Origin: Thermoactinomyces daqus
Lineage (GTDB): Bacteria > Bacillota > Bacilli > Thermoactinomycetales > Thermoactinomycetaceae
Reading direction: 5' to 3'
Assembly: GCF_000763315.1 (NCBI RefSeq)
Contig: NZ_JPST01000012.1
Location: 62,001 to 126,000, forward strand
Length of the DNA stretch: 64,000 nucleotides
Shown here: positions 10,435 to 20,047 of the stretch, one piece after another
Numbering within the stretch: position 1 is the first letter of the stretch
Layout of the letters: every line of letters starts with the position of its first letter
Program-made: the position numbers and the translations under genes
Notes under the pieces: generated by a model
Told to the model about the DNA's origin: nothing
Databases searched by the model: none
What the model saw: the letters and a program-made list of their open reading frames with translations, nothing else

Positions 10435-11268
10435 TTGAAAATCAATAAAAAACAATTCATTCGCCAGATGAACCGAACTATTTCATATGACGAATTCCTG
10501 GTTGTTTACAAAAGGATGGCCCATCGCCTTCTGTTCAGTTTAAAAGATCGGGTGTTTGATCCGGGCCGCATCCTGGATCTCGGTTGCGGGACAGGCTATT
10601 TTACCGAATTGTTGCTTGAATATTTCCCCCGGGCAGAGCTGGTTGCGCTCGATTTGTCCCCCCGGCGAATCGAGATGGCTCGGGAACGGGTTGCTTCTGC
10701 ACGCGTTCAGTTTGTTGCGGCTGATGTGGAAGAAGATGATCTTTCCGGTCTCGGTATGTTTGACCTGGTTATCACCAATCTGATGGGTCACTGGCTGCAA
10801 GCTCCGGAAAGGGTGCTGGCAAAAGTGAGAGAGATGCTGAACGGAGAAGGCTGGTACGGCATGACCGTTTTTGGCCCCGAAACGTGTCAGGAGCTGCAGG
10901 CGACGTTCAGGCAAGTGGAGCTTGAATGGGAGTTGCCCCCGCAAAGGCATTTTCTCCCGTTTCGCACTGTGGAGGAATGGGTGCAGTTGCTTGACGGGGC
11001 CGGTTTGTCGGATGTGACACCGGAAGAGTGCTGGCAGCGGATCGAATACGAAGATTGCCGCACCTTGCTGGAGCGGATCAAAGCTGCCGGGGAAAGTTAC
11101 AGCGAAAGCAAACAAAATTTTATTTTGCAGCGAAATGTGCTGACGGAAGTGATGAGGCGGTATAATCGGGCGTATCGCTCGAAATCGGGAATTTATGCGA
11201 CTTTTCATATCCTCACGCTTTGGGGAAAAAAACGGGATCAAAGAAAATGTTCTTTCACTTATAAATAG
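10435..11268 (+). CDS. bioC: BioC-like malonyl-[ACP] O-methyltransferase
   Basis: 277 residues, class I SAM methyltransferase. The SAM site is LDLGCGTGYFTELLL (about residues 43-57) with acidic ALDLSP. BioC-type features follow: FDLVITNLMGHW in motif IV, TVFGPETCQELQ (the FGP-T-QEL element typical of BioC), and RTLLERIKAAGES matching the BioC C-terminal RDLLRDLKAIGA-like helix. BioC methylates malonyl-ACP to disguise it as a fatty-acid primer for pimelate synthesis. TTG start with GGAGGG at 10420-10425. No BirA operator upstream. The usual partner esterase (BioH or BioG) is not in the window. Another SAM methyltransferase is possible but less likely. Confidence 0.75.
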   Translation: MKINKKQFIRQMNRTISYDEFLVVYKRMAHRLLFSLKDRVFDPGRILDLGCGTGYFTELLLEYFPRAELVALDLSPRRIEMARERVASARVQFVAADVEEDDLSGLGMFDLVITNLMGHWLQAPERVLAKVREMLNGEGWYGMTVFGPETCQELQATFRQVELEWELPPQRHFLPFRTVEEWVQLLDGAGLSDVTPEECWQRIEYEDCRTLLERIKAAGESYSESKQNFILQRNVLTEVMRRYNRAYRSKSGIYATFHILTLWGKKRDQRKCSFTYK

Positions 11269-11930
11269 TAATAAGAAGGATGAAGGACTCAATCGGGTTT
11301 GGTGTAAATATCGGGCTGAAGGGGAAGGATCTGCAAACGAATGGAGTGGCAAAAAATCCTGACATTCCTGCAATCGAGTGATTCAGGAAGACGAAAAGCA
11401 AGCGTCGCGGTGAATTTAACCGTTATTGCTGAATAAACGAACTTTCTCCCAATCAAAACATGTGTTAAAATCTGAATGTTACCAAATGAAGATGAATACA
11501 TAGGAAGGAAATCCATTGCCTCAAAGGAACAATGGATTTTTTCTGTTTCCCTTGCCCGGAATCGATCATCTTGTCAAACACAACCAGGGAATAAATGTAT
11601 CACCAATTCGGGAGGGTAACAGTACCCGGCGACCGCCCTGGAACACATTTTCACGGAAGACACAAGCGGATTTTGGGTATTTTTAGCGAATTTTGTCAGT
11701 TCCTTTGAAGGAAGGGGGATCGGGACAAAGAATAATAACATGGACAAGGCATTTTGATGAATCGTGAAATCAAGGATGAAAGCGGGAAATCCCATTGTCC
11801 GGGAAGGGCTCTTTCCCTACCGCGTTTGGAGCTGGTCGGGTAATGGAATGAGGAATCTTCAATCGCATGCAAATTGAGTACTGCTTTTTCATTTGCCTAC
11901 TTATCGGTGGTGTAGCAACGGGGGGATCAC
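11269..11930. other. 660-nt intergenic region with an orphan terminator-like hairpin
   Basis: No gene with a convincing ribosome site. A perfect 10-bp inverted repeat AAATCCATTG (11509-11518) / CAATGGATTT (11530-11539) with an 11-nt loop is followed by TTTCTGTTT, resembling a terminator for a short unannotated transcript. A 31-codon frame (ATG 11341 to 11436) exists but its ribosome site is weak. Sequence from 11580 to 11860 shows nothing I can name. Confidence 0.45.
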
Positions 11931-12311
11931 ATGGCCTATCTTTTACTTCTGATTGCGACCTATATCTTTATGTCGATCAACCGTCGGTTGTTAGGGATTC
12001 CCGGCTTTTTCTATTATTCCAGCGTTCGCCCGATAGTAGGGATCTATTTTCGGGACAAATTGCTGAAGGTGGAGGAAGTATATTATTGGGAATTAGCTGA
12101 AACATTGGGAGATCGGGCCCAGTTAGCAATTCTTCCGGCATATTTTGTCGCGTTTGATCTGCTGTCTTTTTTGGAGATCTGGCAAAAATGGCTTGTTTTT
12201 TTGTTCCTTAATTATCTTTGGTGGGTTGTTTTTGCGGCATATCTGGTGAAGGGATTTATTCCGCAGACGCCGGCGTTGCGTCCCCGGACCACCCGGACGC
12301 CACATGCATAA
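11931..12311 (+). CDS. Hypothetical small membrane protein
   Basis: 126 residues with three likely membrane segments (about 2-18, 66-80, 83-105) and a basic, proline/threonine-rich end (RPRTTRTP). The ATG has GGGGGAT 7 nt upstream, and a good terminator follows, which supports a real single-gene transcript. I do not recognise the family. Confidence 0.6.
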   Translation: MAYLLLLIATYIFMSINRRLLGIPGFFYYSSVRPIVGIYFRDKLLKVEEVYYWELAETLGDRAQLAILPAYFVAFDLLSFLEIWQKWLVFLFLNYLWWVVFAAYLVKGFIPQTPALRPRTTRTPHA

Positions 12312-12344
12312 CCTCAACGCAAAATCGGATTTTCATTAATTGTG

Positions 12345-12371
12345 GAAGTGCTCACCGGCACTTCTTTTTTT
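12345..12371 (+). terminator. Rho-independent terminator
   Basis: GAAGTGC (12345-12351), TCACCG loop, GCACTTC (12358-12364), then seven T. Confidence 0.9.
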
Positions 12372-12421
12372 GGAATCATTTCCCTTAAACAGGTTTCATT
12401 TAATCATTAAGTAGAATAACA

Positions 12422-12430
12422 TGGTATAAT
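12422..12430 (+). promoter_or_regulatory. Extended -10 promoter element
   Basis: TGGTATAAT (TGnTATAAT) 49 nt before the surface-protein start. No good -35, as is common for extended -10 promoters. The surrounding sequence is very AT-rich. Confidence 0.6.
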
Positions 12431-12478
12431 AAATATAATATATAAAATATTCTGAATAAAAATCGGGGAGGCGGATCG

Positions 12479-13634
12479 ATGAAATGGAAACTGGCCGGAT
12501 GGTTCTTTGCTGTGTTGATGCTCCTTTGCTGTTTGGTTTTGGGCAGTTGGCCTCCGGTACTGGCTGAGACACGGCCAGCCGGGATCAAAGTGACGATTGC
12601 CGGTTCAAAGCCGGGCCCGGGGGTCGTGGTTCGCTCCGAACTGACTAATGTCGGGCAAGATGCTGAAATAAACGGAACTTGGACGTATGTCATTGACGGT
12701 GTTGGCAAACAGACAGTGTCGACTTGCCAGGGGATCAGCTGTGAAGCGGTGTTTAACCAACATTTATTTACCGTGGGCAAAAAATATGTGGCAAAGGTGA
12801 CCTTTGATGCTGCCGGCCCGGGTGACGTGCCGAAACATGCCGAAGCGGAACAGCCTTTTGCCGCTCCTCCGCCCTATGGACAAAGACAAAGTTATCCGAT
12901 CCGCTGCAGTGTGGCGTATGATTTGGCTGCAGAGCGCTTTTACCTCTATGCCCGGCCTGGACGTGCCAAACGGGTTAAATGTGGAAGGAAGTTGGACTTA
13001 TGTTGATCTTGTCACCAAAGAGGCCTTTCGTTATGCCGCCGATCGCGATGTGGCATTTGCCAAAATCGGCAATCAGCCGGGCAGGGTGAAATCGACCGTT
13101 CAATTTGACGGGATCATCGGACCGGGCCATTATCTCTTGCAGGCCTCATGTCCTTTTATCCGCGAAGGGATTAAGGCGGCTGTTTCTCCTGACAATGATG
13201 CAATCAGAGTGACCGGAAGACTGCTCTACGGGAATTCGGCCAAAGGAGACTGGTTGTTTACCCTGGTTGACAGCAAAGGGAAACCGGCCGCTTCTGCGCT
13301 GGTATCCCGTCAGAGTACACCGGAAGTATCCTATGTTTTTCACGATCTCGCCCCGGGGCAGTATAAGGCTTTGATTCGTTTTGCAGGAACGGTTGACGGA
13401 AAGAAACGGATTTTAAAGGACTCGCTTGGCTTCCAGGCCGGGCAAAGCCCATCGCCGAACCCGGAGCCGGATGATCCCGGAATGACAGAACCCGATGATA
13501 CGGTTACTCCCCCTGCTGCTCCTCCAGTGTCTCCCGACCCGTTTTTCAATGCCCAAGTGCGCCTTCTCATCGCTCTCGCAGTGGCGATTGTCGTCGGTGT
13601 CGTGGTCTGGGTGTGGGTATACAAGAAATTATGA
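12479..13634 (+). pseudogene. Frameshifted exported repeat protein with C-terminal membrane anchor
   Basis: ATG 12479 follows GGGGAGGCGG. The first frame gives a signal peptide (residues 1-30, ending LAE) and a domain containing NGTWTYVIDG. It then runs out of frame near 12950. The next frame continues with LDVPNGLNVEGSWTYVDL, clearly a second copy of the same domain, then a Pro/Glu spacer and a C-terminal helix LLIALAVAIVVGVVVWVWV with tail YKKL ending at 13634. Removing one C from the CCC run at 12951-12953 restores ...YLYAGLDVPN... across the join. So this is a two-repeat, membrane-anchored surface protein broken by a single-base insertion or a sequence error. Function unknown. Confidence 0.75.
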
Positions 13635-13706
13635 ACGTCCGGTACTCCGGAGTTGAGATTGAATTTGCAATTGTGTAAAAGAGACAAAAAAGTATGAAGC
13701 AACCCC

Positions 13707-13735
13707 TTGACGAAGAGAGAAAACAGAGAAATAAT
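13707..13735 (+). promoter_or_regulatory. Likely promoter of the fad operon
   Basis: TTGACG (13707-13712), 17-nt spacer, AATAAT (13730-13735), within AT-rich DNA about 105 nt upstream of the FadR operator. Confidence 0.5.
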
Positions 13736-13839
13736 ATTATTGAAATTAATTTCAAACAAAATAAAATTTCTGATGTTGTAAACATTTTTCTCCAAAATAA
13801 GCCGATCCGCCCAGGAGAGGTTTTTTTCTCACCTTTTTA

Positions 13840-13857
13840 TGAATGACTATTCATTCA
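13840..13857 (+). promoter_or_regulatory. FadR operator (fatty-acid degradation regulon)
   Basis: TGAATGACTATTCATTCA is an exact match to the Bacillus FadR consensus TGAATGAnTAnTCATTCA. It lies 47 nt before fadN. In Bacillus, FadR (TetR family) represses beta-oxidation genes and is released by long-chain acyl-CoA. The fadR gene itself is not in this window. Confidence 0.92.
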
Positions 13858-13904
13858 GATGAACAGGAATGGCTGGGTGTAAACCGCAGAGAGGAGGAGC
13901 TCGA

Positions 13905-16304
13905 TTGAAACGAATAAAAAAAGCTGCCGTGCTGGGCGCCGGGGTGATGGGTGCAGCCATCGCCGGACATCTGGCCAATGTGGGGATTCCGACATTGCTT
14001 CTCGATATCGTTCCCCGCGATTTGACCGAGGAGGAGAAGGCCAAAGGGCTGACGCTGGGAGACCGGGTGGTTCGCAACCGGTTGGCGCAAAAGGGAAAAG
14101 AGCGATTGTTTAAGGAAAAGCCTTCACCATTGTATACAAAGGAAGCGGCAGACCTGATCCAGGTGGGCAATCTGGAGGATGACTTTGATTCCTTGAAGGA
14201 TGTGGACTGGATTATTGAGGTCGTGGTGGAAAATCTGAAAATCAAACAAGATTTGTTCGCCCGCATAGAAAGCGTTTGGAAACCGGGTACGGTGGTCAGC
14301 TCCAATACATCCGGGATTTCTATCAACAAGATGGTGGAAGGCCGGTCGGAAGCGTTCCGAAAACATTTTCTCGGCACCCATTTCTTCAACCCGCCGCGCT
14401 ATATGAAATTATTGGAGATCATCCCCAACGAGCTGACTGACGTCAACATCCTGCGGGAGATGAAGGCATTTGCCGAAGAGGTGCTCGGGAAAGGGGTTGT
14501 AATCTGCAAAGACACGCCAAACTTTATCGCCAACCGGATCGGCACGTATGGTTTGCAGGTTACGCTAAAAGCGATGGAAGAGCTGGGACTGGGACCTGAT
14601 GAAGTGGACGATGTAACAGGGCGTGCCATGGGTCGACCCAAGAGTGCAACTTTCCGCACACTGGATTTGGTCGGATTGGATACCTTTGTCCATGTGGCTG
14701 ACAACGTGCGTGAAAATGTGACGAACCCGGAAGAACAAGAAGCATTCCAAGTCTCCCCGCTGCTGGTGAAAATGGTGGAAAACAAATGGCTGGGCGAGAA
14801 GACAGGACAGGGATTCTACAAGCGAGTCAAGACGGAAAAAGGGAAAGAGATTCTCGTCCTGGACCCGGCGACGCTCGATTATCGCCCGCGCAAAAAATTG
14901 AAAGCGCGTTCACTAGAGCAGGCGAAGCGGGGAAAAACGCAAGCCGAAAAGTTACGGGCGCTGGTTTATGCCAATGATCCTGCCGGCAAATTGGCCTGGA
15001 TTATTACGAAAAAAGCGCTCCTTTATACGGCTGAGCACCTGGAGGAGATCGCCGACGATATCGTGAGCGTGGATCGGGCGATGCGCTGGGGATTCAACTG
15101 GGATTTGGGGCCGTTTGAACTCTGGGATGCCATCGGGGTTGAAAAATCGGTGGCGCGCATGCGGGAAGAAGGGGAGACGATTCCGCCGCTGGTAGAAAAA
15201 TTGCTCGCCTCCGGAGCGACTTCCTTCTACCAGACGGAAGAGGGTCGCGTCCAATCTTTCAACATCGGCGGCAAGTTTGGTGATGTCGATGAAAGCGAAA
15301 AGGTGATCTCTCTCTCCCGTCTCAAAGAGCAGGGCAAAAAGATTGCCGGCAACAAGGGGGCGAGTCTGATCGATATCGGCGATGATATCGCCTGCCTGGA
15401 ATTCCACTCGCCCAAACAGGCGATCGGGGCTGATATCATCAGCATGATTAGGAAAGCGGTTAAAGAAGTGAGCGCCAATTACCGCGGTTTGGTGATCAGT
15501 GCTGAAGCTCCGAACTTCTGCGTAGGTGCAAACCTGATGCTGATGCTGATGGAGGCGCAAGATTACAACTGGCCGGAAATCGATCTGATGGTGCGCCAGT
15601 TCCAGGATGCGATGGGTTCCCTCCGGTATCTGGATCGCCCCGTGGTGGCCGCTCCCTATGGAATGACCTTGGGCGGAGGTGTCGAGGTGTGCATGCCCTG
15701 TGACAGGATACAGGCTGCTGCCGAGACCTATATGGGTCTGGTGGAAGTCGGGGTAGGATTGATCCCGGGAGGAGGCGGCAACAAGGAAATGCTGCTCCGC
15801 TGGACCGAAGGGATTGACCCCGGTGACCGCGTCGCGTTGCAGCCGTTGGTAAACCACGTTTTTGAGACGATTGCGCAAGCCAAAGTGTCCACGAGCGGGC
15901 CTGATGCCCAAAAATACAAATACCTGCGACCTTATGACGGAATCACCATCAATCGCGACCACTTGCTTTACGAGGCCAAACAGGTGGCACTGGGGCTGTA
16001 TAAAGCCGGCTACAAAGCGCCGAAACCGCGCAAAATCCCAGTTGTCGGTGAAACGGGTTACAATGTGTTGCGACTCGGTGCGTACGGTTTCCTGAAATCC
16101 GGCTATATCACGGAGCACGATTACAAAATCGCCGGCAAACTGGCTTATGTCTTGGCCGGGGGTGCGGTTCCGGAAGGAACGCTCGTCAGCGAGCAATACC
16201 TGTTGGATCTGGAACGGGAAGCGTTTTTGAGCCTGATCGGTGAACCAAAAACACAGGCGCGGATGCAATACATGCTTGCCAAAGGAAAACCGCTCCGCAA
16301 CTGA
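13905..16304 (+). CDS. fadN: 3-hydroxyacyl-CoA dehydrogenase / enoyl-CoA hydratase
   Basis: 799 residues. Multifunctional beta-oxidation protein acting on trans-2-enoyl-CoA and L-3-hydroxyacyl-CoA. The N-terminal Rossmann site is GAGVMGAAIAGHLAN. The dehydrogenase core has GTHFFNPPRYMKLLEII (catalytic His) and VVICKDTPNFIANRIG. The C-terminal third is a crotonase fold (ANFCVGANLM oxyanion region; GLVEVGVGLIPGGGG with the glutamate). This dehydrogenase-first order and length match Bacillus FadN. TTG start 13905 with GAGGAGGAG (13891-13899). First gene of the FadR-controlled fadNAE operon. Confidence 0.95.
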   Translation: MKRIKKAAVLGAGVMGAAIAGHLANVGIPTLLLDIVPRDLTEEEKAKGLTLGDRVVRNRLAQKGKERLFKEKPSPLYTKEAADLIQVGNLEDDFDSLKDVDWIIEVVVENLKIKQDLFARIESVWKPGTVVSSNTSGISINKMVEGRSEAFRKHFLGTHFFNPPRYMKLLEIIPNELTDVNILREMKAFAEEVLGKGVVICKDTPNFIANRIGTYGLQVTLKAMEELGLGPDEVDDVTGRAMGRPKSATFRTLDLVGLDTFVHVADNVRENVTNPEEQEAFQVSPLLVKMVENKWLGEKTGQGFYKRVKTEKGKEILVLDPATLDYRPRKKLKARSLEQAKRGKTQAEKLRALVYANDPAGKLAWIITKKALLYTAEHLEEIADDIVSVDRAMRWGFNWDLGPFELWDAIGVEKSVARMREEGETIPPLVEKLLASGATSFYQTEEGRVQSFNIGGKFGDVDESEKVISLSRLKEQGKKIAGNKGASLIDIGDDIACLEFHSPKQAIGADIISMIRKAVKEVSANYRGLVISAEAPNFCVGANLMLMLMEAQDYNWPEIDLMVRQFQDAMGSLRYLDRPVVAAPYGMTLGGGVEVCMPCDRIQAAAETYMGLVEVGVGLIPGGGGNKEMLLRWTEGIDPGDRVALQPLVNHVFETIAQAKVSTSGPDAQKYKYLRPYDGITINRDHLLYEAKQVALGLYKAGYKAPKPRKIPVVGETGYNVLRLGAYGFLKSGYITEHDYKIAGKLAYVLAGGAVPEGTLVSEQYLLDLEREAFLSLIGEPKTQARMQYMLAKGKPLRN

Positions 16305-16422
16305 CCGGAGAAAAATCCATATCCTGTAAACCCCTGACCGACCATTGGGAACGCAGGGAGGGTGGGTACCACAACCTGGCCTGCAACAGCAACGCATTAT
16401 CACAGAAAAGGGAGGAAAGAAC

Positions 16423-17601
16423 ATGCGCGAAGCAGTGATTGTAGCCGGCGCCCGGACCGCAGTCGGCAAGGCCCACAAAGGGACGCTGAAAACGACCCGT
16501 CCCGATGATCTGGCCGCTCAAGTGGTCAAAGACCTCATGCGGCGGGTTCCTCAGGCAGACCCGAAAGAAGTGGAAGACGTGATTTTGGGGTGTGCTTTTC
16601 CCGAAGGGGAGCAAGGGATGAACATGGCCCGCCTGGTAGCGCTGCGAGCCGGGCTGCCCACGGATGTTCCGGGAATGACGGTGAACCGTTTCTGTTCGTC
16701 CGGATTGCAGACAATTGCCATCGCCGCGGAGAAAATTATGTGCAACTTTGCTGATATCATCATCGCCGGCGGCGTGGAGAGCATGAGCATGGTGCCGATG
16801 GGGGGCTATAAGCCGGCGCCCAATCCCTGGCTGATGGATCATCTGCCGGAAGCCTACATGTCCATGGGGCATACCGCGGAAGAGGTGGCGAAGCGCTACA
16901 ATGTCTCCCGTGAAGATCAGGACCGGTTTGCCCTCGCCAGCCATCAAAAAGCTTATGCGGCCATTCAAGAGGGCAAATTCAAGGATGAAATCGTCCCGGT
17001 TACGGTCAAGACACATGTTTTTGATGAAAAAGGCAAGTTGCGGGTGGAAGAACGGGTTTTTGATACAGATGAAGGCGTTCGGCCTGATACGTCCCTGGAG
17101 GTTCTGGGCAAATTGCGCCCCGCCTTTCAATCGGGCGGAACCGTAACGGCCGGAAACTCTTCGCAAACGAGCGACGGAGCGGCAGCTGTGATGGTGATGT
17201 CCCGCGAGAAGGCGGAGGAACTGGGAGTAGAGCCTTTGGCCGTCTTCCGCGGCTTTGTTCTCGGCGGGGTAGACCCGGATGTGATGGGGATCGGGCCCGT
17301 GGCAGCCGTGCCCAAATTGTTAAAGAAAACGGGAGTCAGCCTGGATGAGATCGATTTGGTTGAGTTAAACGAAGCTTTTGCTTCCCAGGCGATCGCCGTG
17401 ATCCGGGAACTTGGATTGAATCCGGATATCGTCAACGTGAACGGCGGGGCGATTGCCCTCGGTCATCCGCTCGGCTGCACCGGGGCGAAATTGACGGTTT
17501 CGATTTTGAATGAGTTAAAACGGCGCAATAAACGGTATGGTCTGGTGACGATGTGCATTGGCGGCGGCATGGGAGCGGCCGGGCTCATCGAACGCGTCTG
17601 A
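16423..17601 (+). CDS. fadA: Acetyl-CoA C-acyltransferase (3-ketoacyl-CoA thiolase)
   Basis: 392 residues. Cleaves 3-ketoacyl-CoA to acetyl-CoA and shortened acyl-CoA. The nucleophile Cys91 is in [11 protein letters not shown], the active-site His in GHPLGCTGA and the acid/base Cys in CIGGGMGAA: all three thiolase signatures are intact. ATG 16423 with GGGAGGAAAG just upstream. It follows fadN after 118 nt and precedes fadE by 31 nt. Confidence 0.96.
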   Translation: MREAVIVAGARTAVGKAHKGTLKTTRPDDLAAQVVKDLMRRVPQADPKEVEDVILGCAFPEGEQGMNMARLVALRAGLPTDVPGMTVNRFCSSGLQTIAIAAEKIMCNFADIIIAGGVESMSMVPMGGYKPAPNPWLMDHLPEAYMSMGHTAEEVAKRYNVSREDQDRFALASHQKAYAAIQEGKFKDEIVPVTVKTHVFDEKGKLRVEERVFDTDEGVRPDTSLEVLGKLRPAFQSGGTVTAGNSSQTSDGAAAVMVMSREKAEELGVEPLAVFRGFVLGGVDPDVMGIGPVAAVPKLLKKTGVSLDEIDLVELNEAFASQAIAVIRELGLNPDIVNVNGGAIALGHPLGCTGAKLTVSILNELKRRNKRYGLVTMCIGGGMGAAGLIERV

Positions 17602-17632
17602 AGGTGACCAAATCGAATTTGGAGGGATAGAT

Positions 17633-19408
17633 ATGGCAGAAAATAAGAAAGTCAAAGGCGGCGCTTATCTGCTTTCCCAAACCGAACCGGAAGAGGTATT
17701 TACCCCTGAAGAATTTACCGAAGAGCAGAAAATGATTGCGAAAATGACGGAGGATTTTGTCAGGGATCAGGTTTTGCCCGTGCTTCCGGAAATTGAAGAG
17801 CATCGTTTTGAACATACGGTCCGCTTGTTGAAAGAAGCCGGCGAACTGGGGTTGCTCGGCGCCGACGTTCCTGAAAAGTACAACGGGCTCGGATTGGATA
17901 AAATCAGCTCCAGCCTGATTACGGAGAAATTATCCTTGGGACGTTCCTTTGCACTCTCCCACGGGGCTCATGTGGGAATCGGTTCCTTGCCGATTGTCTT
18001 CTTTGGCAATGAAGAACAAAAGAAAAAATATCTGCCTGACCTGGCAACGGGTGCGAAGATTGCTGCATACGCCCTGACGGAGCCGGGATCCGGTTCAGAC
18101 GCTTTGGGAGCGAAAACCACCGCTGTTTTGAGCGATGACGGAAAATATTACATTTTGAACGGAGAAAAGCAGTGGATCACCAACTCCGGCTTTGCCGACG
18201 TCTTTATCGTTTACGCGAAAATTGACGGGGATCAATTCACCGCGTTTATCGTCGAACGCGACTTCCCCGGCGTTTCCGTCGGCCCGGAAGAGAAAAAGAT
18301 GGGGATCAAAGGATCATCCACCCGAACACTGATATTGCAGGATGCAAAAGTTCCGGTGGAAAACCTTTTGGGCGAAGCGGGGAAAGGACATAAAATCGCC
18401 TTCAATATCCTGAATATCGGCCGTTACAAACTGGCGGTGGGAACTTGCGGTTCTTCCAAACGGGCGCTTGAAATCTCCGCAAACTACGCCAAACAGCGCA
18501 AACAGTTTAAGATTCCGATCGCCAAATTCGGACTGATCCGTGAAAAATTGGCCAACATGGCCATAAAAACCTACGCGTTGGAAAGCTTGGTCTACCGCAT
18601 TGCCGGCATGTTTGAGGCGGGACTGGAAGGGGTGGAAGACGCCGAAGGTGCCGTTGCGGCCAAAGCGATCGGGGAATTGGCGATTGAATGTTCCATCGCC
18701 AAGGTATTCGGATCGGAAGTGCTCGATTATGTGGTGGACGAAGGGGTACAAATCCACGGCGGATACGGTTTCATGCAAGAGTACGAGATCGAAAACATGT
18801 ACCGTGACTCCCGCATTAACCGGATCTTTGAAGGAACCAATGAAATTAACCGCCTGATCATTCCGGCCACGCTGATGCGCAAAACGTTAAAAGGCGAATT
18901 GCCCTTCCTCCAAAAAGCGCAGGAGTTGCAGGAAGATTTGCTCACACTGATGCCGTACCTCCCGGATGAAGAGGCACCGGTGTTGGAAGCGGAAGAAAAT
19001 TATGTAGAAAATGCGAAGAAAATCTTCCTGATGGTTGCCGGGCTGGCTGTGCAAAAATATGAACAAGAATTGCAAAAAGAGCAGGAGATCTTGCGGGATA
19101 TCGCGGACATCGCAATTGAGACCTTTGCCATGGAAAGCGTTCTTCTCCGTACCAAAAAAGCGGTCGCCAAAAATGGCGAAGAAAAAGAGCAGCTCAAAAT
19201 CGATTATACCCGTGCCTTTGTCTATGATTCGATGCAAAAAGTGGATGCCCTTGCCCGCCACACATTGGCTGCCTTGGAAGAAGGGGATACACTGAGAACC
19301 CAACTTTCCATCCTCAAAAAATTCACCCGCATCCAGCCGATCAATGAAGTGGCTGTCAAACGGAACATCGCCGCCCGGATTATCGATGCCGAGAAGTATG
19401 TTTGTTAA
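17633..19408 (+). CDS. fadE: Acyl-CoA dehydrogenase
   Basis: 591 residues. FAD enzyme catalysing the first beta-oxidation step. The core contains [19 protein letters not shown] and [16 protein letters not shown] (flavin and substrate loops) and [33 protein letters not shown]-type signatures; the base glutamate is in FEGTNE. A ~180-residue helical C-terminal extension after the core is as in Bacillus FadE (about 594 residues). ATG 17633 with TTGGAGGGAT. The operon ends at a terminator shared with the convergent yndM-like gene. Confidence 0.95.
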   Translation: MAENKKVKGGAYLLSQTEPEEVFTPEEFTEEQKMIAKMTEDFVRDQVLPVLPEIEEHRFEHTVRLLKEAGELGLLGADVPEKYNGLGLDKISSSLITEKLSLGRSFALSHGAHVGIGSLPIVFFGNEEQKKKYLPDLATGAKIAAYALTEPGSGSDALGAKTTAVLSDDGKYYILNGEKQWITNSGFADVFIVYAKIDGDQFTAFIVERDFPGVSVGPEEKKMGIKGSSTRTLILQDAKVPVENLLGEAGKGHKIAFNILNIGRYKLAVGTCGSSKRALEISANYAKQRKQFKIPIAKFGLIREKLANMAIKTYALESLVYRIAGMFEAGLEGVEDAEGAVAAKAIGELAIECSIAKVFGSEVLDYVVDEGVQIHGGYGFMQEYEIENMYRDSRINRIFEGTNEINRLIIPATLMRKTLKGELPFLQKAQELQEDLLTLMPYLPDEEAPVLEAEENYVENAKKIFLMVAGLAVQKYEQELQKEQEILRDIADIAIETFAMESVLLRTKKAVAKNGEEKEQLKIDYTRAFVYDSMQKVDALARHTLAALEEGDTLRTQLSILKKFTRIQPINEVAVKRNIAARIIDAEKYVC

Positions 19409-19416
19409 TCACCGAC

Positions 19417-19448
19417 TCCCCCTGCCCACGACGGCCGGGGGATTTTTT
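19417..19448 (+). terminator. Terminator of fadNAE
   Basis: TCCCCC ... GGGGGA stem (arms at 19417-19422 and 19437-19442, extended by imperfect pairs) followed by TTTTTT. Lies between convergent genes. Confidence 0.7.
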
Positions 19449-19839
19449 ATCGCGAAAAAACTTCTTTTCTCCCCATATATTTAAACAGCCATCGGTGGTA
19501 AAACCAATCAACAACGGTATATACGATCGCGATCACCAGAGAGATTTGGAACAGCGGAACGAGATTGGTTTGGTAATCCTGCGTACCGATGTCCCTGTCA
19601 AACAGCCAGGTTCCCAACGCCCAGACAACGATAAAAGAAAGGATTAAGTCGGACACGGTCGTAAAAACGTTTCCCATGCGCGGAAGCAGAAAGAGATCTC
19701 CAAAATAGCCGATCAGGGTCAAAATTACGCTGGTCAACAACACGGTGGAAGAATCGATGCCATAGATAAAGCCGAGGATGGCATATAAAATCATACTGGT
19801 CAGCAGAAATTTGATGATGAGATGCATGACATGATTCAA
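19447..19839 (-). CDS. YndM-family (DUF2512) membrane protein
   Basis: 130 residues with four hydrophobic helices. It matches the DUF2512/YndM pattern: LLTSMILYAILGFIYGI, then VLLTSVILTLIGYFGDLFLLPRMGN, and a C-terminal WFYHRWLFK. Found mainly in spore formers; function unknown. TTG start chosen because AGGGAGG is 8 nt upstream; an ATG four codons later is less well spaced. A second, more divergent member lies at 26323-26679. Confidence 0.82.
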   Translation of the reverse strand: MNHVMHLIIKFLLTSMILYAILGFIYGIDSSTVLLTSVILTLIGYFGDLFLLPRMGNVFTTVSDLILSFIVVWALGTWLFDRDIGTQDYQTNLVPLFQISLVIAIVYTVVDWFYHRWLFKYMGRKEVFSR

Positions 19840-20047
19840 ATCAATCGCCTCCCTGTTTTTTCTTAGTGTGCCATTGCCTCGTCGCCTTATGCGTCAACCT
19901 GGAAGCGCTGAAAGAGAAGAACACATAAAGAAAGTGAAGCAAAATGGGGGGAGCGTGGGGGGTTACCGGGCGATCATCCGGAACATGAGGAGGCGAGCAG
20001 GGAGACATGGCCCGGCCTGCAACGCATTTTCGCCGGAAAATCCCGGT

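Noticed and set aside
14952-16478. Long minus-strand open frame antisense to fadN
   Set aside because: Opposite-strand shadow of a strongly conserved gene; no ribosome site, His/Arg/Phe-rich composition typical of such frames.
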